Shown one piece after another: positions 34,601 through 62,151 of a stretch of DNA of 64,000 bases. The stretch comes from Casuarina equisetifolia. Its lineage: Eukaryota > Streptophyta > Magnoliopsida > Fagales > Casuarinaceae. Positions within the stretch are counted from its first letter, which is position 1; every line of letters begins with the position of its first letter. Made by a program: the position numbers and the translations under genes. The stretch covers positions 11,267,938-11,331,937 of the forward strand of contig CM052358.1 of assembly GCA_028551475.1 (NCBI GenBank), written 5' to 3'. Below the pieces are notes generated by a model that was not told where the DNA came from, made no database searches, and was given only the letters and a program-made list of their open reading frames with translations.

Positions 34601-36760
34601 CCTCACACCCAGACACTGGACTTTGGTAATCCCACTGCTCTACTGTTGATCTTTGTTGATGTTATCTTCTCGTTGCATAGGTTTGTCAATCTTGTTGATC
34701 TCTATGATCATGTTGTAGGTAGCTTAGTTTCAGTTCCTATTGTCAATCTCTGCCAACTTTGATCTCCTGCCATAGATCTCCATTTTTAGTTGGTTTCCAC
34801 TGTATTATAATTCTGCATAGATTTTCTTTCTTCTTTACAGTTTGAGAACCTGAAGTTTAAATTTGGTTTCTGACTCTTGTTTTTGTGAAATTTAGTGAAA
34901 CCTGGAGTGCGATTTCGTGAAATTGGGGAAATCATTAATCGTCATGCTACAATGGCTGGGTTCTCTGTGGTATGTGTAAAACGGGCTTGCACTTGCAAGT
35001 GACTTTCTTTCTATCAAAATAACTGACAGAGTTTGTGATTCCTTTCTCCATCTCTTGCAAATGTAGGTCAAATCTTATTGCGGTCATGGTATTGGAGAGC
35101 TCTTCCACTGTGCACCAAACATTCCTCATTATACAAGTATCCTAAGCAAAGCAGGCTTTTAAAATCACCATTTTATATTTTCATGAAGCACTTCATTTCT
35201 TGGGGGAAACTAACAATAAGGCATTATGAATGGACACTCTTTATTATTTTATGACAAAATTATAAAGACATACTTCAAACAAAGAAATTCTGTTCCTTCT
35301 TGGCTGCTTCATTTATGTATCAGTGACCTTAACCCAAGCAGGAAATAAAGCAGTTGGTGTGATGAAGGCTGGACAGACATTTACAATTGAACCAATGATC
35401 AATGCCGGTATTTTGCAAATTGTTTAGATTTGTAAGCATACTTGTTAATCGATTTGTAACTCACTAGCAATACCTAAAGAAATGTTCTGAACAGGTGTTT
35501 GGCGTGATCGGATGTGGCCTGATGGATGGACTGCTGTCACTGCTGATGGCAAACGCAGTGCTCAGTTTGAACACACTCTATTGGTAAGTGTGCATTTTCA
35601 CTTCATTTTCGCACTGTTTCTTTGCTAACTTAGTCTAAGTAATTGTAATTGCTTTATGATGTCCAAAAGAACATAACTTGAGGCTCCCAAGCCTTCATCT
35701 AATCTTGTAATTCAGGTGGAGTGCCCAATTCTTACTGGAATCACCCTCCTTGATAATTTAGATGTGCATGTGACATATTGGTTTTCATCCAAAATCCTTA
35801 ATTCTACTAATCATTTGTGAAAGTGCCTGTTTCCTAAGTTGATTCAACTAAGCTCTTGAATTTAGAAACAATGGATTTAGAGAAGAAAGAAATAAATACA
35901 GTCTGGTGTTTCCTTATATAGAAAGAAACACAGTCCATTTCCCCCTGCATGTAGCTTCATTATTCCTGTCTGAACAAGTATTCGGGAAAGGATAGTTCGC
36001 CTCAGATATAGGTCTGTTTGTTTTCATTTTATAATACTGCTAGTGCTCCTGTGATGCCTGTTTTTTGGACAAACTAAAAAATATCAAAGGTGTGTGCATA
36101 CCCATGTTTGGTACCCCGCTTCAAGGCTTCCAGATGCTAAAACTTCGTGGCAATCTGCCTGGCATAGGTGCAGGCCGAAAAGAACATGGATTAGCACCCA
36201 TGAAATTTCGATCAGGCTTGTGCCGTTACTGACTTTTATCTGCGTGTCTTGTCAATAAAATTATATTGCCACCATAGGAAGAAACACGGAAACTCAAGCT
36301 GTGTATTTTTATCCAATCAATGGTATTAGCACCTTCATGGTTGATGCGATTACTTTAAAGCTAGTCCGAGATATTTTCGTGTTTGACTTATCGAGCGAAG
36401 TCAGCTCAAGTGGAGCTCATTTACAGTGTAACTGATTCTTGACATCGTTTACTAGACCTAAGTGCTGAATAATCTTCTTAAACGTTGTGGACGTATTAAG
36501 AAACTACGTCAACATCAAACACCCATATATTCTGTCTGTATTGTCGTAAACCACAGCGATCTCATGCATTGATAGTAGTTTATAACTTCATCTATGCTCA
36601 AGTTCCTCTTTAAAAATTGTATCTGCATAACTGCTTGTGTTGGATAGGTCTATATATAATTTTTTCCTATTTTATGATTTAGGTGACGGAGACTGGAGTT
36701 GAGGTTCTAACCGCGCGGTTGCCATCCTCTCCCAGCGTGTTCCCTTGGCTAAATGCGTGA
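28698..36760 (+). CDS. MAP1A: Methionine aminopeptidase 1A (cytosolic, type 1), 16 exons
   Basis: Exons: 28698-28771, 29234-29284, 30065-30250, 30843-30918, 31107-31154, 31268-31312, 31898-31997, 33410-33461, 33551-33592, 33840-33901, 33988-34086, 34896-34969, 35067-35136, 35342-35407, 35495-35583, 36683-36760; all GT-AG, total 403 aa. It removes the initiator methionine from nascent proteins. The N-terminus has the ribosome-linked zinc-finger region ([16 protein letters not shown] ... [13 protein letters not shown]). The pita-bread catalytic domain carries the five metal ligands: two Asp (NVDVT; HGDLNET), His (CGHGIG), Glu (TIEPMIN) and Glu (QFEHTLL). There is no transit peptide, which separates it from the organellar MAP1B-D. 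Family length is about 400 aa. Its 3' end faces TFCD. Intron 2 holds a tandem duplication and intron 7 a copia relic. Confidence 0.95.
29405..29715. repeat. 156-bp tandem duplication in MAP1A intron 2
   Basis: Two adjacent copies start GAGACATGATGGAAGTCT (29405) and GGGACATGACGGAAGTCT (29561). Both contain CATTTCATGAACTCATATT-like and GAAATATTTGTCCAC segments. The second copy has a longer T-run (29578-29597). The copies differ at many sites, so the duplication is not recent. Confidence 0.85.
32046..32080. repeat. C-rich homopolymer tract in MAP1A intron 7
   Basis: About 30 bases of nearly pure C (interrupted by A) lie just after the 5' splice site of intron 7. Similar tracts occur at 41577-41610 (C then T) and 51397-51410 (G). 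Assembly length here is likely unreliable. Confidence 0.8.
32430..32770 (+). pseudogene. Ty1/copia reverse-transcriptase remnant in MAP1A intron 7
   Basis: Scattered over several frames are pieces of copia RT: a start like MDV, then [10 protein letters not shown] (compare VCKLKKALYGLKQ), then LFTxxISSL.VT in the position of the YVDD box, and [18 protein letters not shown] (compare FKIKDLG-KYFLGIEV). Stops and frame changes are frequent, and the YVDD aspartates are degraded (YIDN). An old, dead insertion in the same direction as the host gene. Boundaries are approximate. Confidence 0.6.
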
Positions 36761-37597
36761 GTGTGGCAGCTGACTGCATGTTGAACCTGGATGGTGGATG
36801 CAGGAGTGATCAACTAATTTTGTACCATCAGTAAACCATCATAAATTGAGGAATTACTACAATTTGTTGGATGCAAAATGTCGTTCATAACATAATAAAT
36901 ACCTTTGGTTAATGCAAGTTCCCAAGTGTTATTTACCATCTCAAAAGTGCTTTGTCCACTGGTTTCATCCGTTTTGATGTCAGATATTTACATCGTTTCT
37001 CATTGGTGTCAGTTTTGGCCCCTCTCCCAAAGTATCCCTTTTGGGTGACCACATGTAATTGAGTCCAGGCTTTGATCCTAACTGCAAATTAAATCTTGAA
37101 ATTACAATCGGATGAATTTTATTGTTATAATTTCAAAACTGCGTCTTCAAGAACTCTTGATGAGCTTCTGCTGGAACTTAGTAAAGAGGAAACTCATCTT
37201 AAGTGGCAGTAATGTCAGCAAATGACAATGTTTTTTATTCTTTTTTTCGTTGGTTTTTGCATCAATTGTTGCCTGGCATGCAGATGAAAGGTTCCGTGTG
37301 TCATTATGTATCTCATATACAATTTGTTCGGCTTTACAACTCTAGATTGACAGCAATGCTTCAGAGTGTCCCTGTTCTTTGTTAAAATTCCAATTGACAA
37401 TTTATATGAAACGTATTTTAATTGTTCATATAAGTTGTGGACTCATTGGTTTTTGAGCTTCTAAACCAAATTAATTTTGAAACTATACAATATTCACCCT
37501 CTCAATTATATTTCAGATCTTCATTTGAAACTACAGTTCAATCGTAGGATTCTTTATGTAATTTGCAATTTCTTTTTTCCTTTTTAACCCTAGCAAA

Positions 37598-37813
37598 GTA
37601 CTAGACCTCTTTCCCAGGGTTGTGGTTGAGATGAAGGCTCGTGTGGGATTCCCTATAAAGTAGGGGTTCTGGGTTCAAAACCCCTCAGCCACATTCTTGA
37701 CTTGACATGGGCAAAATGCTTTGGGGTGAGCATTGGGCCCCCAGTTTGAGCCACCATGCAAGTGGTGGGGGTTATGGGTGATCAAAAAAAAAAAAAAAGG
37801 TACTAGACCTCTT
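37598..37813 (+). mobile_element. tRNA-type SINE with 14-bp target-site duplication
   Basis: GTACTAGACCTCTT occurs at 37598-37611 and again at 37800-37813 as a perfect direct repeat flanking a ~188-bp body that ends in a 15-base A run. The body carries a Pol III box-B-like GGTTCAAAACC and an A-box-like region near its start (GGGTTGTGGTTGAG). These are the marks of LINE-mobilised SINE insertion. The intact duplication and A tail indicate a fairly recent event. SINE family not identified. Confidence 0.88.
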
Positions 37814-37845
37814 AATATCTACAACAAAAGAAGCGTGCCCGCAAA

Positions 37846-37942
37846 GAATCCACTTGTCTCTTATGCACCCAATGACACATAAGAGATAAGCTAAGGAATC
37901 CACTTGTCTCTTATGCACTCAATGACACATAAGAGATAAGCT
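37846..37942. repeat. Two 50-bp tandem units, each a hairpin
   Basis: GAATCCACTTGTCTCTTATG begins units at 37846 and 37896. Within each, CTTGTCTCTTATG is followed 10 bases later by CATAAGAGATAAG, giving a 13-bp stem with one G.T position. The two units differ at one or two bases. No known regulatory class is assigned. Confidence 0.85.
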
Positions 37943-38680
37943 CAAGTGAACCGTAGTTGGATCATAACGCCAGGCAACCAAACTATTGGTTGAGTGCAGG
38001 AGTGCTACATGTATATTGCATTCAAAATAAAGTGCAACCTTGTATTTGGTTTGAACTAAGGCCAGTATGCATGTTAATCAATAAACTAGATGCTAATCGC
38101 TTCTGTTATCTTACATCTTTTGACGCATTTATTTGTTTTAAGTGTATCACAAACATTCAACATGCAGAAGCCAGAAAGAATCGACTTTGAGAGATCGACA
38201 AGATTTCCGACGACGCCAAGAAAAATAATAGAAGAGTGCCACAAAAAGTGATCAGACCACGGAATTCTATTAACAAGGTTGTTAAAACAGCCTCTCTCAT
38301 TTTATGGAAAGGTTGTAAAAGCAACTTTCCAAAAGAAGCAAACTTCTATAGAAGACTTGCTCGCCGAGTATCATGCCGATCATGGAAACTCAATTGCAAA
38401 CACTTACATTGATAATGCTCTGTGGAGGTACACAAAAAACTCTAGCGTAAATGCTGTGGACCTTTATCACAAAAATGGCTGGAGTTTGCATCGCAGCTGC
38501 AAATAACCCCAAGCTCTATTAAACACCTCTCTACCCATAGATAATGCCCTGAGGAGTTGCGTAAATATAACTTTTGCAACAATGCCTAAAATATTGCACA
38601 CAGATTAAATGGGGGTAAAAAAAAAAAGGAAAATAAAGAGGAGGTAAATTTACAATATGAAGAACAATTCAGTCAGGCAC

Positions 38681-53938
<15,258 letters not shown>

Positions 53939-54804
53939 TTGTAGAAAGCTGCGAAGAGAGTATAAACAGCTCGTTGTCTGGAATGGAGAAAGGAGAGAGC
54001 TGGTGAGAGTGAAAAAGAAAGCGCTTCACTTCCTCGTTCCCGCCTATCCTTGATCTGACAGAAGATCCATTCCTTCCACGTATGCTCTAAATTATTTGGG
54101 ATCGGAAAGCAGTGAATTTCTCCTGTTCTTTTGAGTCCAAGCTTTCCACAGTCAAGAAAAAGATTAAAAAAAATACGCAAACATAAACAATTAATTTTAG
54201 TTTTTTCTAACCGAATAAGGATATGATAGGATAGTTGTTGAGAAATCGAGTTCTGACCAACATATGATCCTAATAATCCACGTGTCGGCTCTTGATCTTT
54301 TCTCCGATTTGATCATTACCTTACTAATTTTGAACGTTGAGCTAATATTTAAAAAGATTGTTGTCAGCGCCGTTGCCCGCTGGACGACTTTATCACGACA
54401 GATGACCGAGAAGATGATGTCCTATCAACCGATTATCATTTATTCTTTCTCCTTTTTTATTCTATTAGCCCAAATGTTAATTCTCTTCCTGCATTTCAAA
54501 GACAGAATTTTTTAACTACTAAATTGTCAATGAACACAAAAGCCTTTCGTTTCTAGAGATTCAACGAACAAAAAAGAAAAATAAATAAATAAGTCGAAAA
54601 CCAAGCAACAAGCTCCATCGTCTCCTTTTTGTTATTTTTCCTTTCTTTTCTCTATTTTTCTTTTTTGGTTGAAATACTTGAATTGCAAGTTACAGAGTTT
54701 CCAACGGCCAGTCCAAATCTAGATTGTCTTCCAAAAAATGTTTATCCAGTAGCCTGTTGCTGATGTTATTTGGTTGACCCCCGGAAAATGTATAGTACAA
54801 ATCC
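53939..54804. other. Intergenic region between TFCD and PHF1
   Basis: Contains the TFCD 5' UTR and promoter on the right side of its start and the PHF1 3' UTR at the far end. No TATA box close to the TFCD start was found, as is common for housekeeping genes. No other gene seen. Confidence 0.5.
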
Positions 54805-55041
54805 TCACAAATCTGATTCCAATGGACCCCAAACATTTTGATCTTCAGAGGATTGTTGATATTCTATGAAGGATCTAGGTTGGTGCTTTCCAGGGTTCCA
54901 AAATGACTGAGAGTTCTGGAAGAATATGTAAAACGCAACAGCCGATGCCAAAAACATTGCTAGAAGCAGTAAATAGATCTGCCACTCTGCATGTTCCACA
55001 GACACAGACACAGGGGTCAAAAATGACGCACGGCAAAACAT

Positions 55042-55089
<48 letters not shown>

Positions 55090-58000
55090 TTCCAATCTGC
55101 AGGAACAGTCAACTTGGTCACCTTTGCTCCCCATTCAGAGGAAGTAGAAAGCACAACCCTGCACGAAGGCATCAACCCACATAAATTGGGAAGCCAAAGC
55201 CAAACGGATAAACCATAAAGAATATCAAGAGAAGAGTTTCGCAAATACAACTCTTGAAATTGTTTGTGGATAACTTAATATCTCAATGGAGTCACTTAAT
55301 TTTGTTTATCTTCAATCGACATGCCAGGACTTAAATTAAAAAAGTCAACTTGGAAAAACTAGATTATGACAGTGACTTAAAACTTTACTATTTAAAAGTT
55401 CTATAACTGACAGATAAGGGGGGAAAACAGTAAACAGATGTCAAAATCACCAAGTACCTTGATGCAGGAATAACAAAATATGAAATGAAACTTCAAGAAA
55501 CCATCCTAAATGCCCAACCTTTATCATTCTGAAAGCAAGTATAAGGAAGAGAATGTTCTCTATGGGTCTAAGGCCAGACTAGAAGCTCAAGATTGGGCTC
55601 CAAACTTTAACTTCTCAAGCAACTGAAATCAGAAACAACTATTGACAGAAAACGGGTAAAAGAAGGAAGAATTGAGTGATATTTTGATGGAATCACAAAG
55701 TGCCGCTTGTCACAGGTCTTAATTTAATTTTACTTCTTAATTTGCCTAGCTTTGTCATAGATACCATGATTCTTTACGGAGCTTCTTGTAGGAGATTTAC
55801 ACGGATCGTTCAGCAAACATACACATAAACAAACACAAGAACACTTAAGTTTTCTCCTAGCATCTACCACCACTTCTTGGATCAGAAATCCAAGAAGCTA
55901 AAAAAAGGTGGGGAAGAAACACCTTAAGGAGCTCTCATTGTAATGCAAAGGCCTAAAATTTTAGAAAGTAGGATTGTCTCTTGTTACTACCAAAGAAAGC
56001 ACTTTGAGACGATTTTTGGGCATTTTCCTTGGTTTTTGTGATTGTTTGCATGTACGTTTGCTGCAAAAACCTCAAAAAACTGCAACTAGTACCAGAACAG
56101 TTTGGAGTTCCTGTGACCTTACAACAACTGATATAAACGCTTGGCTTGCAACTCAAAAACTGGTATCAGAACCGGTTTGAGTTCCTGTGATCTTGAACAC
56201 TTCTTCCTGCATGGTTATTGCTCTATAAGCTGAGAGCCTCCTATGAGGATCAGTCTTGGAACCAATTTGATTCTTATATTCTTACCGATATGTGATCAAT
56301 AGAAATCCATCATAATCGATAACAGTTATGAGATTAAAAACACTACAACAGTTCATCCAGTGATTGCAGGGCGTTTTTACACCTTTGGCAAGAGATGCAT
56401 AACTACAGAAAATCCTAAAGTAATGTTCACAACATCATCTCAAGATCTTTATGGAGGCAAATAGGGATTTCAGACGATGCAGGGAGAACTAGGTTCATCA
56501 ATTGACCAGGATTTCTATCAATTTACGCCAAACAAAAACTATATTAAGGACTTTGGCATACACTTCCAGATTTAGGCGTAGAAGATTATTGACGCTCAGA
56601 ATGGCTAGTATCATCTCGCTGTTGTTTAAACATTGTTTTTCTGGCAACTGATAAGTCAACGTGGACGTCCAGTTCAATACAAACTCAAAAGGTAATGGAT
56701 AGAAGTCCGTCAGATGCAATAACAATTCCCAAAAACTGACCAAGAAGGGGAAAGGAAAAGAAAAGAGGAATAGACATAAGAGCAGTAAAAGTTTGGAATA
56801 TTAAGTCACAGAGTGTTGTATGAGAATGATTCCAATCTAGTGATAACTACTCAAACCAGGATCATTAGATGATAAAAGTTTCTTAATGCTGACTGTCGCC
56901 AGTAATTAACAGCTAAATTAGACACCTCAAATGAGTTCAGAAATTTTAGGCATAAGGCAGGCTCTTGATGTACTGTTCACACCCCAATAGAAATCTTACA
57001 AAGTATACCAGCAGGAGGTTAATGACAGGGATAGTATAACAAACTTTGTTTAAAAATTTTTAAGAAAATTGGCAGAGCATAATTTATGATTCTACCAGAA
57101 TTTGAAGGATGAATAAAAAGGCAAAGGAGTTTAAAGCCGCATTTCTTTCATATTGTCTAGCTTAGCTCTCCAAAAGGGGGAAAAAAATCTGACTTTATAC
57201 ACGTCGAGCGTCTAGTTATAATGTGGAACCCTTCTAAAACTTCATTACATGATTTATCTGTGTATTGGTCTAAATTATGTTAAATTATCAACCTACAATA
57301 TGATTTCTAAGAATTAAGAGAAAAGTTATGGTGACTAACCTAAGAAACCAAAGCATTAAGAAATTGATATACCAATAAATAACAAAATTTGATTGGTGGA
57401 CCTTACCTTTCAGTGGGACAAAAGTCCAGCACTGCAATACTCGAAGCAAGATGCAGCCTCTTACTCCAGTGGTTGATCTCCATTTTCTTCACGTCAATGA
57501 CACATATATCTCCATCCTTGCTTCCCCTGGAGGAATAAAAATTGACATATTAATCAGAAAAATATCATGAAATTCCATAAAAGTTCACTGGTTGAGTCAC
57601 CAAAGCAACATTTTCCGGCCAAGAAACAGCCTCTTACTCTCTCTCTCTCTCTTCATATATATATGTAGAACAACACACACACACATATATATGCCTCACA
57701 GAGAGAGAGTGCACTATCAATTACATCGGATAGATAACTTGTTTACCTTTAATATTTTGTCCCACTGTTGGACTAGATGTTCTACTCATACAAGTCATGC
57801 AAATCAAAAGGGGAAAAGAAAAAGAAACGCTTCTATGGATCCATAAGGTCATGTTGTTTACATGTAATAGTGACGGAAAACTTCAAATTTGAGCACCATT
57901 CTAATATAAGGTAGCACACAATCTCTTAGCATATTGTTACATGGTATGAATAGTAGGCACGTGCAAAGGACAGAATCCAACAATAAGTAAAGACTAACAA

Positions 58001-61000
58001 GTTCCAGAAGAAGTTAAGTTGTCGAATTAATTGTAGCTAATTCATTTTTCCCAAGCATGTGTAGCTTGATCCCAACTCTACAAGTTTATACATGGGTGCA
58101 CAGTGGATGGTCAACCAGTAACACTCATGATTCAAATTGCAGAACCATAATCTGCTATATTGAAAAAAAAAAACAACGCTCCTATAAATACAAACATTTT
58201 GCAATGGTTATATGCCACCAGATTTAAAGGTCAATGGCATACAAACAACATGTTCAATAGAACACGCTAAGCATGTGCAGCTTCTACAACCCTACATTCT
58301 TTTCTCTTACCTGCTTAAAAATAGTTTTTTTTATGTGTAATGTAGAGGAGCCCTTAAATCTAAGAGATTCAAAATGAGGTGACTTTTTGAAGAGAAACTG
58401 TGCATAAGGAGATAAAAAATTGCATGAAGTTATTAGTTTCCTTTTCCTTTCCCAGAAGTAACATACTAGATAAGGTATAGAGATTCATTGTCAAATTAAT
58501 CCACAAGAGTAGTATCTTCAATTTAATAGCATGGACTGAAGTAAACAATTACAGGAAATGTTGAAAACACGAGCTTGCACATCAACGCAGGTTTCTCTAC
58601 TCTTCAATTAGCAATGAAATATCTAGGAACCGAACCACTAGAGTCCAAATAGATGAAAGTGCTTACAAAGCAAGATATTTCCCATCCAGGCTTGTGGTCA
58701 TTACTGAAGCCGGTTTTCGAAGCAGCCTCTTATACCCGATTCTGTTCCATGTACTTATGTCCCACACTGCAGTAATGGGCTTATCACCTGTTCATTATGT
58801 ACATTGCACTCTTAAGTTGTCGATAAAAACAATTAGATAGTTTAAACTTCAAAAAAAATTGAGGATAATGACCTCTCTGAACAGTGCAAAATAGAAATGG
58901 TTTTGTCCCATCTCTAGAAAACTGACATAATTCAATCTTTTCATCCTGCGGGAAAGGGACACCATATGAGATAAAAAGTTGTAAGAGCTAACTGCACATG
59001 CGACTCAAAAGGCAGTGAAATTTGATAACCATACCGAGTTGCGAGTCAAAGTAGTTAAGGGAACACCATCTTCTGTCTTCCATATTCTTCCCGAACCATC
59101 AGTAGATGTTGAAGCTAAAAACTCCGAGTCTAGGCTAGATAAAGAACAAAGAAGGCCACAAAATTCAGTATCTATGCCAGCCAAATCTCCAACTCTCTCT
59201 AAAATGCTATTCAGCCAATGGCTTGGATAAGTTCATTCCCACTTTCTCTCTGTTGTGTAATTCACCAACCATTTTAGAAGTACTTGAAGAGAACATTGTG
59301 GCCTTCTATCACTCTCCATTATAACATTGCTTTCATTGTAGAATATATTTGTTTGTAAGCCCCCAGTTTATAAGTTAATACTAATATTTGAAGCCAGCCT
59401 ACTTCCAGCGGATCTCTTAAACAAAACCCTATTCTTTCACTTGGTCTCCCACCTAAGACAAAGAATAAGCACAAAAAGCGCCCTTTGGTTGAAATCCTCC
59501 TCTACTTACAAACAAGTTCCTTTCAAATATCAAGTCTCATAAACTCCTCCCTCTAGAAAAAGAATACAAATGAAGGAAAGGAGAGACAACCACTTAGTTT
59601 TAAAAATGTTTTGCATGAAATGTTTTAGTGCCTTGGCATGCTTGACTAACATAAACAAATGTGTTTAAAGACTTTAACGGGACACAACACACAAAAACAC
59701 ATAAGGTCAAGTTACCTAAAGTCCATGTCGAGGACTGATTTATGTGCTTTTGCTTCATCTAAAATAACACGCAGACTTGGCCACGAGAAGATTCTGAGAT
59801 GCCCATCCTATATTTGATTAAGAAAAATACGAGAACACATTGGTGTGATGTAAAAACGTTTCAAACAAGTAGTGATGGAAACCGTATGAAAGTGATTGAT
59901 TGAAGTGATATTGCATACCACTCCTCCAGTAGCAAATTTAGATCCATCAACACTAAATGCTATGCATTTCTGTGGACCAACACCTTCGAGAGGAGGTAGT
60001 TTCTTGGCCAACAGCCTTGTGCTTGATTCCCGACCATACAACTCAAACAATCTGCACATACAAGATAAGTTATATTTCTAAACTTTTTCGCATACTCAAG
60101 GATGTAGTTTCCACTAAAATGTTAACAATTGGACAATTAAAAGCTCAACATCTCTGAAAACTGCCCCCAGCTAAAAATAGCATAATTGAAATGATCAAAG
60201 AAATCAAAGGGGGCAAGTGGAACACGCAATTGATACAAGAAAATGTCCAGAACATGCTTCACTTTGTCCCCACCAAAATTCCTTTAGGGGTCATTAAAAA
60301 ACTAGCCATAATTACATAATTTTTGACAAAAAAATTCTGTTCTGTAGGTTGATCTGAATCAAGCCTACACATAGAAATAAAATTTAAGGAAAGGATCCAG
60401 CAGACAGTACTATCAACAACAGAATTATCTTCTGGCTGCCAAATATCCCAGCAACTGCTGAGCATAGATGTAGAATAGCCCAGGTAAGCCTTGAATGACT
60501 AAGCCAACACTAAACTACGCATGGTGAACACAACTTCCTGAATAAAAACAGATACTTGAACCACATCACTAAAACAAACTAGCAGAAAAGGGAGTTCTCA
60601 TGCACTATTCACCTACTAGCAATTACAATTGCTTAACATTAGACAACGTATTTTCAATGGAAATATTAAACAAAAATCCTGGTCCTGTAGGATGACAAGG
60701 TTAATTGGCCCGAGGAATCTCACTGCTGACTGAACTTGTCCAAATAGGCGGTTGAGCTTGCCATGCTTCATCACAAGGAGCCTTTTCAGCTCATTACTCT
60801 TACGGAAAAAGTAAATCACTCTTTAGCCACTATAGGACCCAACAAATATCATCTTCATAGACTGGCCCGAGTAGTGTTCCTCGCTTATCAGACACTCAGT
60901 ACCATATAGAGCCAAAGTAAGTTGTGGTAATACCCAACCCCAACCACAGAGTGGCTGGCCATAACGCTGTCCATAGGTAAAGCCACTAAAATCAACACTC

Positions 61001-62051
61001 GTCAACAATATCTCGGCTTCATCCAACCTAGAGGAACGCATGTTCATAAGTTAATTTTTAACACGTAAAAATTCCTGATACATACCCAGGGCCACCTAAC
61101 ACAGACAAAAATCTCCAAAAGAAATTTACTTTTAGGTGTTCATATCATTTCATTCCAATCCTTCTAATAAAAAATAGCGATCCAGGGGCTATCAGCCAGC
61201 TCGCAAGAAAGCGCCTTGAAGAACGAAGAAAGAGGAACCTAAAAACTTCCTTACTAGCTAAATTTATGGTACGAAGTTGTTATATACCCTTCAGCACTGC
61301 CACAAGCAGACTAACCACCAAAATTAGGACCATCTGCTTCTATGAATACATAAATGTTATTTTTCTTTTTCCTTTTATCTTTGGCGTGGGGGGGAGATGA
61401 GGGGGATAAACCATAGGGGAAATCATAAAATGAAAATAACTACGAACCATAATTGTCATCAACATAGGAAGAAGTCACTGAAAATCTTCCAAAAGGGTAA
61501 TAAAAATTTGTCAAATTTATAACAAAGAGACTCACTTGCAGCCGCCATTAGTCGTAGAGCACAGGATATCCTCCCCGCTGGGGTTCACCGCAATTGAAAC
61601 AAGATCTCCATCCTCTTGCTCAAAAACGTACTTGGTCTAAAGCAAGAACAGGAAGTTTTGACAAGAAAAAATCAGAGTCAGATAAATTCCAAACCCTTAG
61701 TCCTCTGTTTGATCGCTAAGAAAGTCATGGAAGAAACAAAGCCAACATAAGGCCACGTATTTCCAAAAAGGCAGGATTGCCTCTACGGTCAACGGAAACC
61801 GTTAGTTGAATACAGAAAAATATTAACGAACTCAAACCGACGCGTTTAAAGAATCGAACTAAGCTTTCGAGACAGACCAGAGGGGAGGAAGAGAGAGCGG
61901 TCGTCTTGGGATCGAAGGAGAAGATCTCGAGCACAGAAGGAGACAAATCCCCAAGCCTGGACCTGCCCAACACCACCCAATTAACCTTCTCGGGCTTCCG
62001 GATCCACGACCCGCACGTCACCGGACCCTGCTTCGAGCCACCCCCCGCCAT
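54805..62051 (-). CDS. PHF1: SEC12-like WD40 protein, PHF1 type (phosphate transporter traffic facilitator), 10 exons
   Basis: Exons (minus order): 62051-61878, 61636-61536, 60051-59919, 59807-59716, 59134-59035, 58945-58873, 58787-58667, 57526-57407, 55158-55088, 54986-54805; 388 aa, against ~398 aa in Arabidopsis PHF1. It resides in the ER and is needed for ER exit of PHT1 phosphate transporters; it derives from SEC12, the SAR1 exchange factor. Family stretches: CGSWIRKPEKVNWVVLG, LEIFSFDPKTTALSSSPLT, GGCKLFELYGRES, GTKPFLFC, STSSEWGAKVTKLTVP. WD40 blades occupy most of the protein. One C-terminal transmembrane helix at about residues 332-351 (YLLLLAMFLASAVAFYIFF) is followed by a ~37-residue tail. 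The first ATG is at 62051; the frame extends upstream only through a TTG. Intron 9 is 101 bp and begins inside a microsatellite. PHF1 is preferred over generic SEC12-like by overall resemblance. Confidence 0.88.
55044..55086. repeat. (GA)n microsatellite at the PHF1 intron 9 donor
   Basis: About 21 uninterrupted GA units on the plus strand, i.e. (CT)n in the transcript. It starts two bases into intron 9: exon ...AAAG, then GTCTCTCT. The repeat therefore forms the 5' splice site beyond its GT. Confidence 0.95.
57636..57686. repeat. Compound microsatellite in PHF1 intron 8
   Basis: (CT)8-9, then (AT)n and (CA)n blocks within 50 bases. Intronic, no sign of function. Confidence 0.85.
60052..61535 (-). 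other. PHF1 intron 2, with unexplained open frame
   Basis: 1.48-kb intron. On the transcript strand an ATG frame of 74 codons (61047-60823) is rich in aromatic and charged residues (LDEAEILLTSVDFSGFTYGQ), and a second frame without clear start follows (60819-60616). Neither matches PHF1 homologues, nor anything I recognise; they may be transposon or gene-fragment relics. Confidence 0.4.
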
Positions 62052-62144
62052 TAACCAGAGCGACAACGGCTTTCTGCTGTTCAACAAGGAAAACGAGCTG
62101 CAGGCAGAGAAGAGAAGACACGCCTTCTGCTATTTTTAACAACG

Positions 62145-62151
62145 ATTTATA
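62145..62151 (-). promoter_or_regulatory. Possible TATA box of PHF1
   Basis: The minus strand reads TATAAAT about 95 bases upstream of the ATG at 62051, a usual distance. Inferred from position and sequence only. Confidence 0.45.

Larger units (their letters stand above)
36761..38680. other. Spacer between convergent MAP1A and TFCD
   Basis: Contains the MAP1A 3' UTR with a likely polyadenylation signal AATAAA at 36894-36899, a SINE (37598-37813) and a 50-bp tandem repeat (37846-37942). An open frame without ATG at 38279-38506 has no recognised similarity and is not called as a gene. Confidence 0.5.

Noticed and set aside
34308..34649. 113-codon plus-strand frame in MAP1A intron 11
   Set aside because: Low-complexity Ser/Leu/Phe run from a pyrimidine-rich intron; the flanking exons splice cleanly around it.
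37846..37942. The hairpin repeats as a CRISPR-like array
   Set aside because: Only two contiguous 50-bp units with no variable spacers, in a plant nuclear genome.
38279..38506. 75-codon frame as a gene between MAP1A and TFCD
   Set aside because: No ATG start, no splice context, no recognisable similarity.
62052..62087. Upstream extension of PHF1 by 12 codons
   Set aside because: The frame begins with TTG, not ATG; the first ATG is at 62051 and directly precedes family-like sequence.
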